DNA of 64,000 bases from Hofstenia miamia (Eukaryota > Xenacoelomorpha > Acoela). The notes under the pieces were generated by a model. It had not been told where the DNA came from and did no database searches. It saw only the letters and a list, made by a program, of their open reading frames with translations. Position numbers and translations under genes: made by a program. Positions 1-10,797 of the stretch are shown in pieces (within the stretch, counting starts at the first letter, position 1; every line of letters begins with the position of its first letter). The stretch is from NCBI GenBank assembly GCA_004352715.1, contig SCFE01000048.1, positions 1,563,970-1,627,969 of the forward strand. The letters are read 5' to 3'.

Positions 1-251
1 CCTGTCTCTCTACTTTTCTAGGGTCAGCACGCAACTTCAAGTCAATCACATGCTATAGTTATGGGACTATCTTCTATTCTTAGCATACGCATTCACTATG
101 GCTATCATCTCCACCACTTATATCATTGGAATTATAATTATTATTATCTGTTTGACAATCGCAGCGGCATGTGAAAACATGTTAAATGATGGGTTTCTTT
201 TTTAAATTCATATATAAACTCAAGAATTTTGAATTATTATTATCATTATTA

Positions 252-283
<32 letters not shown>

Positions 284-664
284 TTAATGTTATTGTTATT
301 ATTGTAAAGTAATTTGATATTCCCAGCTTTTTGGAATTCTTTCATCTATTCTATATAACGGATAATATAAAAACTTTCTTTAGAATTCCTTTCATTCTTG
401 AGAAATAATTATTTTCTTATCCGCTTACCATTCTAACACTTAAGCCAAATAAAACTAGATTTTTTCTTAAGTATGACAGTAATAGAATATTTAGGTAGCA
501 GTTTATTGAATCATAAGTAGACAAGCCTCAGAATACGTCTTTAACTCTAATGAATAACATATAGTAAATTAACATTTTGAAGGATTTCAAATAGTAAAAA
601 AGTTATTATTAAATAAGCTTAGTACATCACTGCGCCATTTTAATAAAGTCAATAATCTTCAACC
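1..664. other. No gene seen; A+T-rich DNA with an (ATT)n tract
   Basis: No coding-like stretch was recognised on either strand. The only clear structure is an imperfect (ATT)n tract at about 232-305. Some LINEs in this window end in similar trinucleotide tails, but no LINE 3' sequence follows this one. Confidence 0.5.
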
Positions 665-709
665 ATATATATATATATATATATAATATATATATAATTT
701 ATATATATA
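665..709. repeat. (TA)n microsatellite
   Basis: Imperfect alternating TA tract that directly abuts the CAG end of the Tigger-like repeat. The TA target duplication of that element therefore cannot be told apart from the array. Confidence 0.9.
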
Positions 710-1119
710 CAGGTTGACAAACACTGATCGGGCATCCTTGGGACCTAAAGGTACAGGATTAGCCGTTTTGCTGGATTAGCTACTAGGTTAGAATACACTA
801 AACCGTCACCTTGAAATTAAAATATTCCATGAAACAGAACACTTTAATTGATGCAAAAATTACTAATAAACATAAATCAACTAGTCAAGCAAAGCTATTA
901 TAATTAAATGAAACCAAGTAAATATTCACATGGCCGTGACACTACATTATGATTAAATCAGATATCATTATGATTACCGGATATATATATATATATATAT
1001 ATGTAGCTCATTGATTGTACTTAGGTGTGAATAGTAATTTGCTTCTTTCATTTGATTGAAATAGTATCTACTTTTGACGATGTACCGTAATTTAAATTTT
1101 TTTAATTGACTGTTGTTAG
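710..1119 (+). mobile_element. Tigger/pogo-like DNA transposon end, copy 1, cut by gap
   Basis: The unit begins TA then CAGGTTGAC and carries CTTGGGACC and two GGATTAG motifs. This pattern resembles the terminal repeat of Tigger-type pogo elements, which duplicate a TA target. It contains an internal (TA)n tract at about 981-1002. All 410 bases recur at 7332-7741; the only differences I see are in the internal TA tract. The copy runs into a run of Ns, so its true right end is unknown. No transposase is visible, so it is either the end of a longer element or a non-autonomous one. Family assignment is by motif resemblance only. Confidence 0.6.
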
Positions 1120-2119
1120 NNNNNNNNNNNNNNNNNNNNNNNNNNNNNNNNNNNNNNNNNNNNNNNNNNNNNNNNNNNNNNNNNNNNNNNNNNNNNNNNN
1201 NNNNNNNNNNNNNNNNNNNNNNNNNNNNNNNNNNNNNNNNNNNNNNNNNNNNNNNNNNNNNNNNNNNNNNNNNNNNNNNNNNNNNNNNNNNNNNNNNNNN
1301 NNNNNNNNNNNNNNNNNNNNNNNNNNNNNNNNNNNNNNNNNNNNNNNNNNNNNNNNNNNNNNNNNNNNNNNNNNNNNNNNNNNNNNNNNNNNNNNNNNNN
1401 NNNNNNNNNNNNNNNNNNNNNNNNNNNNNNNNNNNNNNNNNNNNNNNNNNNNNNNNNNNNNNNNNNNNNNNNNNNNNNNNNNNNNNNNNNNNNNNNNNNN
1501 NNNNNNNNNNNNNNNNNNNNNNNNNNNNNNNNNNNNNNNNNNNNNNNNNNNNNNNNNNNNNNNNNNNNNNNNNNNNNNNNNNNNNNNNNNNNNNNNNNNN
1601 NNNNNNNNNNNNNNNNNNNNNNNNNNNNNNNNNNNNNNNNNNNNNNNNNNNNNNNNNNNNNNNNNNNNNNNNNNNNNNNNNNNNNNNNNNNNNNNNNNNN
1701 NNNNNNNNNNNNNNNNNNNNNNNNNNNNNNNNNNNNNNNNNNNNNNNNNNNNNNNNNNNNNNNNNNNNNNNNNNNNNNNNNNNNNNNNNNNNNNNNNNNN
1801 NNNNNNNNNNNNNNNNNNNNNNNNNNNNNNNNNNNNNNNNNNNNNNNNNNNNNNNNNNNNNNNNNNNNNNNNNNNNNNNNNNNNNNNNNNNNNNNNNNNN
1901 NNNNNNNNNNNNNNNNNNNNNNNNNNNNNNNNNNNNNNNNNNNNNNNNNNNNNNNNNNNNNNNNNNNNNNNNNNNNNNNNNNNNNNNNNNNNNNNNNNNN
2001 NNNNNNNNNNNNNNNNNNNNNNNNNNNNNNNNNNNNNNNNNNNNNNNNNNNNNNNNNNNNNNNNNNNNNNNNNNNNNNNNNNNNNNNNNNNNNNNNNNNN
2101 NNNNNNNNNNNNNNNNNNN
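1120..2119. other. Assembly gap (1000 N)
   Basis: Exactly 1000 Ns, probably a fixed-length placeholder. Its left edge falls inside a repeat that is identical to one 6.6 kb away. Any reading frame crossing it is meaningless. Confidence 0.99.
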
Positions 2120-2182
2120 AATATCATTAAATTATTAAGTGTAGTATATTGTAAACTTTTATTACAGCAAAAATATTGTTAA

Positions 2183-2211
2183 CTGACGATGACTATAATA
2201 TAGTCGAAACG
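2183..2211 (+). ncRNA. Hammerhead-ribozyme-like core motif
   Basis: CTGACGA at 2183-2189 is followed by a hairpin (GACTA/TAGTC around a TAATA loop, 2191-2205) and then GAAAC at 2206-2210. That is the order of the hammerhead core: CUGANGA, stem II, GAAAC. One extra base (T2190) sits between the core and stem II, and flanking stems I and III are weak by eye. Hammerhead motifs are known in Penelope-like and related retroelements. No such element is visible here, although the adjacent gap could hide one. Read this as a candidate only. Confidence 0.3.
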
Positions 2212-2233
2212 TTTTGTATTAATGTCAATTATT

Positions 2234-2248
2234 TATATATATATATAT

Positions 2249-2282
<34 letters not shown>
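2234..2282. repeat. (TA)n microsatellite
   Basis: Interrupted alternating TA tract that runs directly into the coding-like fragment that follows. Confidence 0.9.
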
Positions 2283-2477
2283 GACACCACTGATTTTGCA
2301 TTAATAGAAGATGATCTTGAACCAAGAGAATTGCCTATAAATGATCTTGACCAAAAACTGATCACTGTGATATTTTATCTACATTTTGAACAACTATTTC
2401 AAGACTTAAGAAATTTAGAAACCTTGGAATATCGACAAGCAGTTGTGAACGTTCTGCCACGTAATATTGAACACTAG
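2283..2477 (+). pseudogene. Orphan coding-like C-terminal fragment, unassigned
   Basis: One frame is open for 64 codons and ends in TAG at 2475-2477. Its composition is protein-like: an acidic start (IEDDLEPRELPINDLDQK) followed by an amphipathic, hydrophobic-rich part (FYLHFEQLFQDL) and an end of VLPRNIEH. It has no Met start and no obvious splice acceptor, because its left edge is the TA microsatellite. It is probably the 3' end of a truncated gene or transposon ORF. I do not recognise the family. Confidence 0.4.
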
Positions 2478-5400
2478 AGCTAAAATTATTTGTTTGCAGA
2501 AATATTTTAAATTATTAAATATGTTTCAATCAACATTTCGTTTTCCTTAGGAAATTTTCAAGCTCTTCTTATCTTCTTATTAATAATTATCGACAGATTC
2601 AGGAAGTCTAAAGCTGATAATACCAACAACTAAATGTTAGTATAGCAGCAGAGTTTAGTCTTCTTTATTAGTTCATGCGCGCTGAAAATTTAAAATTTTT
2701 TAAGAAAACATCCAATGGAAACAAAACTTCAGCTAAGTATTAGTCGGTTTGTAGCATTAGAGTTTTTCGCCATGATATTTATGATTCGATGGAGCATGTA
2801 GCCTGTCATCTTTGCCCGAGCATATGGAATTGAATGCCGGAAACTTGTGATTGCGTACATAAATCATAACATAATCTTCAAATTTATGTGAATTAGACTG
2901 CAAATATCGATGGAAGTGTGGATATATCTCCATTTTAAAGGTGCCACAGACATTCAAGTCTGAGTATTGGGGTAGCGATTGCCTCCTCACTTTCGGCGCA
3001 ATTGATATAATCTATGCGATATTTATCACAATTAAGTGAAAATAGTTTTGTAAATAGTGAAAACTAGAAATTGTAAAATATAATATAACATTAGACTTAA
3101 TGCTACCTGTTAATAAACTTCGAAAAGGGCGTAACTCTTAGTGCCGTTCTATGCCACTCAATGTAAATTTTCATCAATTTCTTTGTCTAAAATTTATAAA
3201 TTTTAAATTATAGATAAAATATGTATTTAATATTGATTTTCGTCAATAAATTTTTTGAAATACATAATCAGCTTATAACAATGAAAATTTCAAATAGCCT
3301 GTATAACAACCTAATTACATGTATATCTGAATTCATGCATGCAAAAAAACCGGCTCTACAAATGCAATTGCACTTTAGAAAAAATTATAATTATGCCACA
3401 GGAAGGTCACTATTTTTTAAAGTAAAATTCAAATAAATTTGGAAAAAATATGCATTGGATATGCATAATTTTATCTAAAGTTTTGTAAAATTTTAATATC
3501 TAAATCAGATATGTCATTACCTTACTAATTACCTTTTTCAAATTACAAAATTTGAAAATCACCTCTGATTATCGTGCTTTGAAAGACAAATTAAATTTAT
3601 GGCTAATGTAACTTTATAAATTACTTTTTTGCAAAAACTAGATATTTTTCTATGAAGTTTTCAAAATTATTTTAAGCTAAAATTATATCAACTCGAAGTT
3701 ACACCACATTTCATATATTTTGAAGAGGTCCCATTCAGTGACGTGTCGTAGGCATTCAGTCTCCAGTTGATCTTAGTTTGGAAGGTTCTCGGTTTTAAAT
3801 ATATTTTTTCACAACAATAAACTCGAATTTGTAATAAATATGAATCCGAAATGAATTTCCTGCCGCTTAGCACACCAAAATGATTAATTAATTTTTAAAG
3901 CTCAAAATCCCCAAAGTAAACTTCTTCTATGTAATAGATGTAAGTTTCAATCTTCTGTCTAAATATTTAAAGTTTCATATTGAAAATTGTCAAAAAAAAA
4001 TATTTAAAAACCAATAAGAAGATAAACATCTATTTTCGAAACATAAATAAATTTCGCCAAATCTAAATTAGAAAAATTACCGGTATTGGTTCATTTTAAA
4101 TCGTGACAATAGGCCTCGGTATGCATTGCAGGAAGGGCAAGTAAGTTAATTCGTTTCCAATGTTTGCATAAATTTCACAGAAATGGAAACTGTTTCACTA
4201 TTTGAAACGTATCAGTTGCAAGTGAAATGAATAAAACAATTTTCTAATTCAGTTTTTCTGCTATGCTAAGAATAAATAGAAAATGTCAAGAAATTATTTT
4301 TGATTAAATTATACTGTTTATTACACAACATTTACAGTATATACTTAAAACTACCTTTATCTATGTTCTATCAAGATCTAAGAAACAAGCATTGATATTG
4401 AATAACACGCCTTTAATTTTATTCAATTCTTACTTAATTTTACATAAAAATCAATTACTAAGTAACACTCTCACAAATCAATGTGTCACTTTAAAAGTTC
4501 TTGTGATAAATTGGAATTCATTTTCATTCAGCATGTATGTCCTAAAAATGCCAAACGAAGGTTTCCAAATTTGTCATTTTTACATGTAGCTGTTTATGAA
4601 TCTGGATATCTAAAATATTGAACTATTCCATGAATGTGTCGAAGAAGCTTAGCATCTTTTGGACTGATGCGATGAAAAACAATATACAGCAAATACCACT
4701 CTATTCTAGGTCTTTGTGTTTTCAAAATATTTGTTGTCAAAGCTGAATCAAATTCGCTGCGCCTAAACCATTTTCACTGATTTCCCCAATTTTTTTGTAA
4801 TACACAGTTTATAAACATGAATATTGGTATAGAGTATGCACCTTCAAATTGGGACATTAATATTGTCATTACTTAATATTTTGAAAATAACATGAAAGAA
4901 TGAGCCAGTTACCAAAGCCAATTTGGTTATGGATGAAATTAAAAATCATAATATTCAATTATTAGAGCTGGCTCTCTCTACATCTTGCAGTTGAATATGA
5001 TCTAAAGTTACTGATCAAGCTTTAAGACAATGCTAATGAAATACAAAGAAGTCCTTAATCTAAATGGTCATGGACTGTAGGAAGTTTCTATAAAATTAAT
5101 ATAAAATGCAAATCTGCAAAAATATTGTGAATACATCAATCACAACAACAATTTTCTGCTGTATTTATGGCTGCATTCAACCACATGAATGCATATCTTG
5201 GTCCACCACAGCGAAAAGTCAATTTCTATTTTGGTTAAACTAGAGATGGGCATGAGCAGGGCTTGGGCATGAGTATTTGAAAATAGCTTGAAATTTAAAA
5301 AATATTACCATTATGCAATAGTTTACACAAATCAAACAAATGCAGTGATTGTTGATTTTATTATGAATTTCTAACATGCCCAAATTTTTAATAAGAAACT

Positions 5401-5733
5401 GAAACGTAGAAGAATATTTTTGTGAATAATACAAAAATAGGCCTAAGATGAATCGAAATGGTATTAATTTTAATAGGCAGGACCTGGGCCGAAAATTCAT
5501 CTCTGGGTTAAGCTGACTATAATAGCATTACAGCTTATAGCATTCACACATTGTATGCAATTCATGCTGTAATGGCTCATATTTCACATATATATATATA
5601 NTTGTAGAAGTGCTTTATATTACTCGCAATTTTGCTGTTTAATAAATTTTTTCCGAAAAAAACATGTTTTTTGGAAAAAATCATACTTTTTGTTTGTATG
5701 TTTTTCCAAAACTGCTAAAAACAAAATAATAAG
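2478..5733. other. No gene seen
   Basis: A+T-rich DNA with only short, composition-driven ORFs. A short (TA)n tract and a single N occur at 5588-5601. Confidence 0.5.
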
Positions 5734-5761
5734 ATATATATATATATATATATATATATAT
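5734..5761. repeat. (TA)n microsatellite
   Basis: TA tract bordering the left end of the hAT-like element. The right end of that element is also bordered by a TA tract. Confidence 0.9.
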
Positions 5762-6200
5762 CATAAGCGCCGCGAGTGGGGGCAAAAGGGAGCAGCTGCC
5801 CCCCTTTCATGGTGAGTTGATTGATTTTTATCAAATGGAAATTCCAAATTTCTTAGTAATATTTGATTTAAATAAATTTAAATTCATTTTTAATTCTGAT
5901 ATATGAAGATAAATTGTGAATTATACTTTTAAGAATACATAAAATGCGCAAGTAATTTTTTGGTGAATAAAAATTTTTTTCTAGATCGTTATAAAAAGTC
6001 TTTAAATCCTTAACGGTTAAGCATTGCTAAAATAAATTTCAGTTAAACGAAGTATGGGGTAACAAAGTTAGCCCAATTTAAAAAAGCCTAAAACTGTATA
6101 AATAAATTTTTACATATGAAAATTTGTAAATTCCTTTTTTAGCTTTTAAGCAAAAATAATTTTTAGACGTTTTGCCTAAAAATCTTACTTATGTTTGCAG

Positions 6201-6335
6201 GATAATTTTACAATTAAAGCTTTTGATCCAAGAATTGGAGACAGAGTAAAAGCCCACATTTCCAAGAAGCTTGACACGCTGACGACAAACAATGTTTTGA
6301 ATGTATTTGGTCCAGACAATACATTTTCAGGCTGA
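6201..6335 (+). pseudogene. Exon-like coding fragment inside the hAT-like element
   Basis: After an acceptor-like ATGTTTGCAG there are 44 open codons ending in TGA. The frame begins DNFTIKAFDPRIGDRVKAH and continues with SKKLDTLTTNNVLNVFGP. Amino-acid usage is protein-like and unlike the surrounding A+T-rich DNA. It lies inside the putative hAT-like element, so it may be a remnant of that element's transposase, but I cannot assign it. No further exon was found in the next few hundred bases. Confidence 0.35.
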
Positions 6336-6467
6336 ATTCGAACACCTGCCTGTATTTCCCCGCAATCATTTCAATTAGTTTTGTCTGCAGCAAACATGCA
6401 ATGGGAAAGAAAAGAGGAATTAGGTTAGATACGTAGAAATTTGCTTAATTTAGTCTGGAGAAAATAT

Positions 6468-6501
<34 letters not shown>

Positions 6502-6550
6502 CAAATTCCTGGAGTCCTAAAATGGATATAGTTTTTTCTGAAATTGTCTT

Positions 6551-6950
6551 CTTCACGTAACAACTAAAATATGCAAAAATCTTAGCATACAAAAATTAAA
6601 AGGACTTTCACAATATAGATGTCGTTTGGGTACGAGCAAATGAATATTTATAAAATTTCATGAAATCAGAGCATTAGAATTTTTCAAGCATGACATTATT
6701 ACAACAAACTAGCAATCATCCAAAAGAAAAAGTTATAAGCAGATTAATTTTGGCCTATTGATATTTTTGTTGAATCTAAATAAGCAAAGTTAGGATGGCT
6801 CCCATATTGTCCAGACAAAAAGTGCGTAAAAAACTTGGGAAGCTCACAAAATATCAAGTTGTTCCTATTTGATTTGCGCTTAAAATCTTATTCTAGTTGT
6901 TGTTGGGGTAACAGATTTCCCCAAACTTAAATTAACCATTAAGCCAGGTT
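6551..6950 (+). repeat. Interspersed repeat family A, copy 1
   Basis: About 400 bp closely similar to 29545-29950 (same strand) and to the reverse complement of 27088-27330. Shared landmarks in order are ACAACTAAAATATGCAAAA (the 27-kb copy), TAAATGAATATT-like sequence, CAAACTAGCAATCATCC, a CCCATATTGT(C/G)CAGACAAAAAG block and a final GGGTAACA-like block. In this copy the repeat is internal to the hAT-like element, so family A may be a piece of that element. Confidence 0.7.
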
Positions 6951-7274
6951 AAATCTTTGATTAATATCTGAAAAATAATGATGTTATTTTAAAATCCCCT
7001 GATATGGAAATTTTTTGATTCTAAAATAGTTGAGTGGTAGAAAATAACAAACCATAGGCCTATGTTCTTATATTTTCCACATAGGATAGGAGATTAAAGC
7101 AGATTCTAGCACATTTCTTCTGATAATCAACTGCTTGAAAAATAAGATCTCATCTCCTTGTTCTCTTTCAATTAAATGATTCAATTTTCTCAAAAAAATG
7201 AAATATATTTTCTACAAAAACACGAGCAAAAAATTTTTTGCCCCTCCTTTAAGAAGTTTCTCGCGGCGCCCTTG

Positions 7275-7275
<1 letters not shown>

Positions 7276-7329
<54 letters not shown>
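7276..7329. repeat. (TA)n microsatellite
   Basis: About 54 bases of alternating TA separating the hAT-like element from the second Tigger-like copy. Confidence 0.95.
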
Positions 7330-7331
<2 letters not shown>

Positions 7332-7333
<2 letters not shown>

Positions 7334-7741
7334 GGTTGACAAACACTGATCGGGCATCCTTGGGACCTAAAGGTACAGGATTAGCCGTTTTGCTGGATTA
7401 GCTACTAGGTTAGAATACACTAAACCGTCACCTTGAAATTAAAATATTCCATGAAACAGAACACTTTAATTGATGCAAAAATTACTAATAAACATAAATC
7501 AACTAGTCAAGCAAAGCTATTATAATTAAATGAAACCAAGTAAATATTCACATGGCCGTGACACTACATTATGATTAAATCAGATATCATTATGATTACC
7601 GGATGTATATATATATATATATTTGTAGCTCATTGATTGTACTTAGGTGTGAATAGTAATTTGCTTCTTTCATTTGATTGAAATAGTATCTACTTTTGAC
7701 GATGTACCGTAATTTAAATTTTTTTAATTGACTGTTGTTAG
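7332..7741 (+). mobile_element. Tigger/pogo-like DNA transposon end, copy 2
   Basis: This is a second copy of the unit at 710-1119. It starts TA-CAGGTTGAC after a TA microsatellite, has the same internal TA tract (about 7606-7622) and is otherwise identical by eye. Because copy 1 ends in a gap, the repeat may extend further right here than the 410 bases that can be compared. No matching inverted right end was seen nearby. Confidence 0.6.
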
Positions 7742-9104
7742 TTTTGCAATAATTTCATAAACGTCGAAACTGCAGAAGATTTAAAAAAAGGAATAATAGA
7801 AATTACAAGTTTGCTGTTTACTCTTTAGTAAAATTAATGTATATCTTTTTCCATTTGCATTCCTCTACTCGCTTTTCTAATGCATCAATTCCAAAAAAGT
7901 AAATGGATGCCCTCAAAAGCGCAGTTTATGGAAAGCAATAATGCTACTGCAAAATAATGAAAATATTATTAATAATATTAAAAGGCTTTATTCATTGGGG
8001 AAATTAAGTAAATTATAAAGGAAGCTTGTACAGAAAAGTATCAGCATTCTCATATGGACCATTTCGAATTGTAAAAGATAATATGCATTTAAGGAAATCA
8101 CTGTTAAATTGTTTGTATGCGGATATTTGAGTTTATTAATTTAGAATTTACGTACATCATTTTGCATTTTGAAATTGTAAGATTTGATTCTCTATTTTTC
8201 AAGAGAATCACTAAATTTAAGCGAATGCCTTGGCATCACTTCATTTATATAGGTTTGTTTCTTTTAAGATTACGCTTTTGCATTGCAAGCCTACATTTAA
8301 TTTGAATGGACCAGCTGCTGTAATTTACTCCTGCGCATATCGATCCAAACAAATTTTTGTTTATTAGATTGAATATTGATTGGAAAATATTGATCAACGA
8401 CGACTCTGACCCGAACTCGACCCAACAATTTGATGCCTAATCTCCACCCTATTCGACCCGAGATCAGGTCGGGGTTAATCTGGTACCTGATGTCACCCTT
8501 CAATGGGTACATGTATTTTTGAACTTTATAGATCAATACAATTTTCTATGCAACAACTATGAATGAAACTGGAATGATTTTCTTTCCAAACAATTTCAAA
8601 TGAAAAGTTTCAAAATATTAATGCAAATACCTGTTTATGAAATATTTTGAATTTGCAAGTTTAAATGCATTTGAATCTGAAGTTCAATTTATCTCTCATT
8701 CGATTAAGTTCTGATGTATTACTGACCTAATTAATAGCGTTATAATGGCGTCACTGAAAGTTAAATAGAGGTAATTTATCTCTTTAGCTATTCAATCAAA
8801 GTGAACGCAACTAATAGCTCCAAGAATTAATCTAGGCAAGTCTTTCATTGAAAAGTGCATTATTGTATTAGCTTAACTATTAGTTTTCTGCCCTATTTAA
8901 ATAACCTCTGAGTTTTATTTTCACTTATTTTAAACAATTCCCATGACTATTTTTGAATTATTCTGCCCCAACGTTAATGCAATAATAATTGTAATTGTAA
9001 TTTGATATTTAGAATTGATCGTTTTTTTCTAGTAATTCAGAAGAAAATTTGATTTTCCGATAATATTTTGCGGTATTTAATTTCAAGGTTGTGTAAGCTA
9101 TGCA
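7742..9104. other. No gene seen
   Basis: A+T-rich DNA with no convincing coding frame. A slightly more GC-rich patch at about 8400-8500 has several CGACCC/GACCCGA-like words but no recognisable gene. Confidence 0.5.
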
Positions 9105-9172
<68 letters not shown>

Positions 9173-9226
9173 ATATATGTATATATATGTATATATATGT
9201 ATATATATATATATGTATATATATAT
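9105..9226. repeat. (TA)n/(TATG)n compound microsatellite
   Basis: About 120 bases of TA repeats regularly interrupted by TATG units. Ile-Tyr-rich reading frames on both strands here are artefacts of the repeat. Confidence 0.95.
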
Positions 9227-10667
9227 GCACAAAGCATTTCAGTGGGACTTCAACTAACTAGCTGGAAGCATAAAAGAAAAACTAGAACTAGCGATTTCCC
9301 AATATTTTATATAATTTTCGCTAATTTTACACATATTAGAAGGTATGCAGCAGGACAATATAGAGCTTAACTGGAACCAATTTTATCGGGACTAAGTGGT
9401 ACAGACACCAATAAAATATGAGTTATGCATAACATTTGTTGAAGTCAGACTGCACAGCTGTTTAAGCAAATCCAAATCCACTGAATGCTAAATAATTTAT
9501 AAGCAATGTGTTGAAAAAAATTACATTTTGAAATTTTACATTATTATGATATATTTTTTCAAAACTCAATTTAAGTTTCTCAATCTCAGAGGTAAGCTTT
9601 ATTATTGGTTTCTAACACTCAATTTTGGCCAAACAAGTTAAAAAAATTAAAGAAATTTTTTCGGAAGGATTGTTAAGAAGGGCATAAGATGGGCCAAATC
9701 GGTATAAACTTAAGTAGGCACAACATGATTCTGTCTTGCTTGGGCCTAAACTGAGATTGAAATATTTCTATAAAAGTCTCCTTCAAAATGTTGGTATATT
9801 TGCTTTGTTCGATATGATTAAAAATTTTCACGCATCTTTTGAAAATATGTATTTTGTTATTTACTTTATGATTTTATGAAATATTAATTGATAACATTGC
9901 GACATGTACATAAAGCTATTCTCGTCAGCAATTTGTTCATTGAAGTTAAAACAACTGTTATCATTGTTTTTTATATGACCTTCAATTCCTTAACCTCATT
10001 AAACCTGGATTTCACCAACAAATTGGCTTTTAATTTTTATTCTCATATTTCTACATTTAGACGACAATGGCTTTTCCGACAAATTTCTTCCTGTGATGAA
10101 AGTGAATAATCGCCTTGAAAAAATATGTCTTTTTAGTTAACTAACAATAGAATCATAGGAAAAAATTCATTTTATAAAATTTATCCCGTAGAACATTTAT
10201 GTCAATATTACTCGAAGTTTACTTGCTTGCATGTTGAAATTCCCTCATCTTTCCCTCACTGTGTGCAGTTAGCGATCAAAAAATTCCCCCCGCTATTCTC
10301 CTATGCTAATTTAGTCTTGGCGAAAGTACATATATATATATATATATATATTCTTCAATAGTTCAATAATATCAGTGTGATACATTGAAGAAACAAGCTT
10401 TATAGAACATATTTACGGACATTTAAGCACAGACGTACCTCAACACCTTCATGAAGCATAAAAGATCATTTATTATCATCATGAAAACGAAAAATAACAA
10501 ATCAGGGTGGTAGGCAAATAGATGTTTCAATCCACACACAAAGCAAAAATGGGAAATTTGCTTTTCATCCGTTTTTAGTCCACTAAGAAATCGTAGAGAA
10601 AGGAACCGTTTTAACAACGATACAACAATCTCTGAGGCAGTGAAGAAATGGGCCTTAGAATGATGTT

Positions 10668-10669
<2 letters not shown>
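9227..10669. other. No gene seen
   Basis: Only short ORFs without recognisable domains, plus a small (TA)n tract at 10329-10351. Confidence 0.5.
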
Positions 10670-10701
<32 letters not shown>

Positions 10702-10797
10702 NNNNNNNNNNNNNNNNNNNNNNNNNNNNNNNNNNNNNNNNNNNNNNNNNNNNNNNNNNNNNNNNNTGTGTATACATGCATATATATATATATATAT
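10670..10797. repeat. (TA)n microsatellite interrupted by a 65-N gap
   Basis: TA tracts lie on both sides of a 65-base run of Ns (10702-10766). The gap was probably caused by the repeat. Confidence 0.9.

Larger units (their letters stand above)
5762..7274. mobile_element. hAT-like element, about 1.5 kb, with GC-rich inverted ends
   Basis: The left end reads CATAAGCGCCGCGAG. The right end, reverse-complemented, reads CAAGGGCGCCGCGAG, so GCGCCGCGAG is shared and both start CA. This is close to the CAGNGGCG ends typical of hAT-type elements. A subterminal G/C hairpin (GGGGGCAAAAGGGAGCAG then CTGCCCCCC) follows the left end. The flanking octamers ATATATAT and TTATATAT match at 7 of 8 positions, but they lie in TA-rich DNA and prove little. 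No intact transposase is visible. The interior holds a short exon-like stretch (6201-6335) and a repeat also found near 27 and 29.5 kb. Confidence 0.5.

Noticed and set aside
1102-2182. Long open frames of 340-360 codons
   Set aside because: They consist almost wholly of Ns in the assembly gap. The same applies to the parts of frames crossing 37598-38597 and 51850-52049.
7198-7401. 67-codon frame spanning a TA array into the Tigger-like repeat
   Set aside because: It joins the end of one transposon, a microsatellite and the start of another, so it cannot be a gene.
9009-9370. Overlapping Ile-Tyr-rich open frames on both strands
   Set aside because: They are translations of the TA/TATG microsatellite. 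A protein made of repeated Ile-Tyr with no other domain is not credible.
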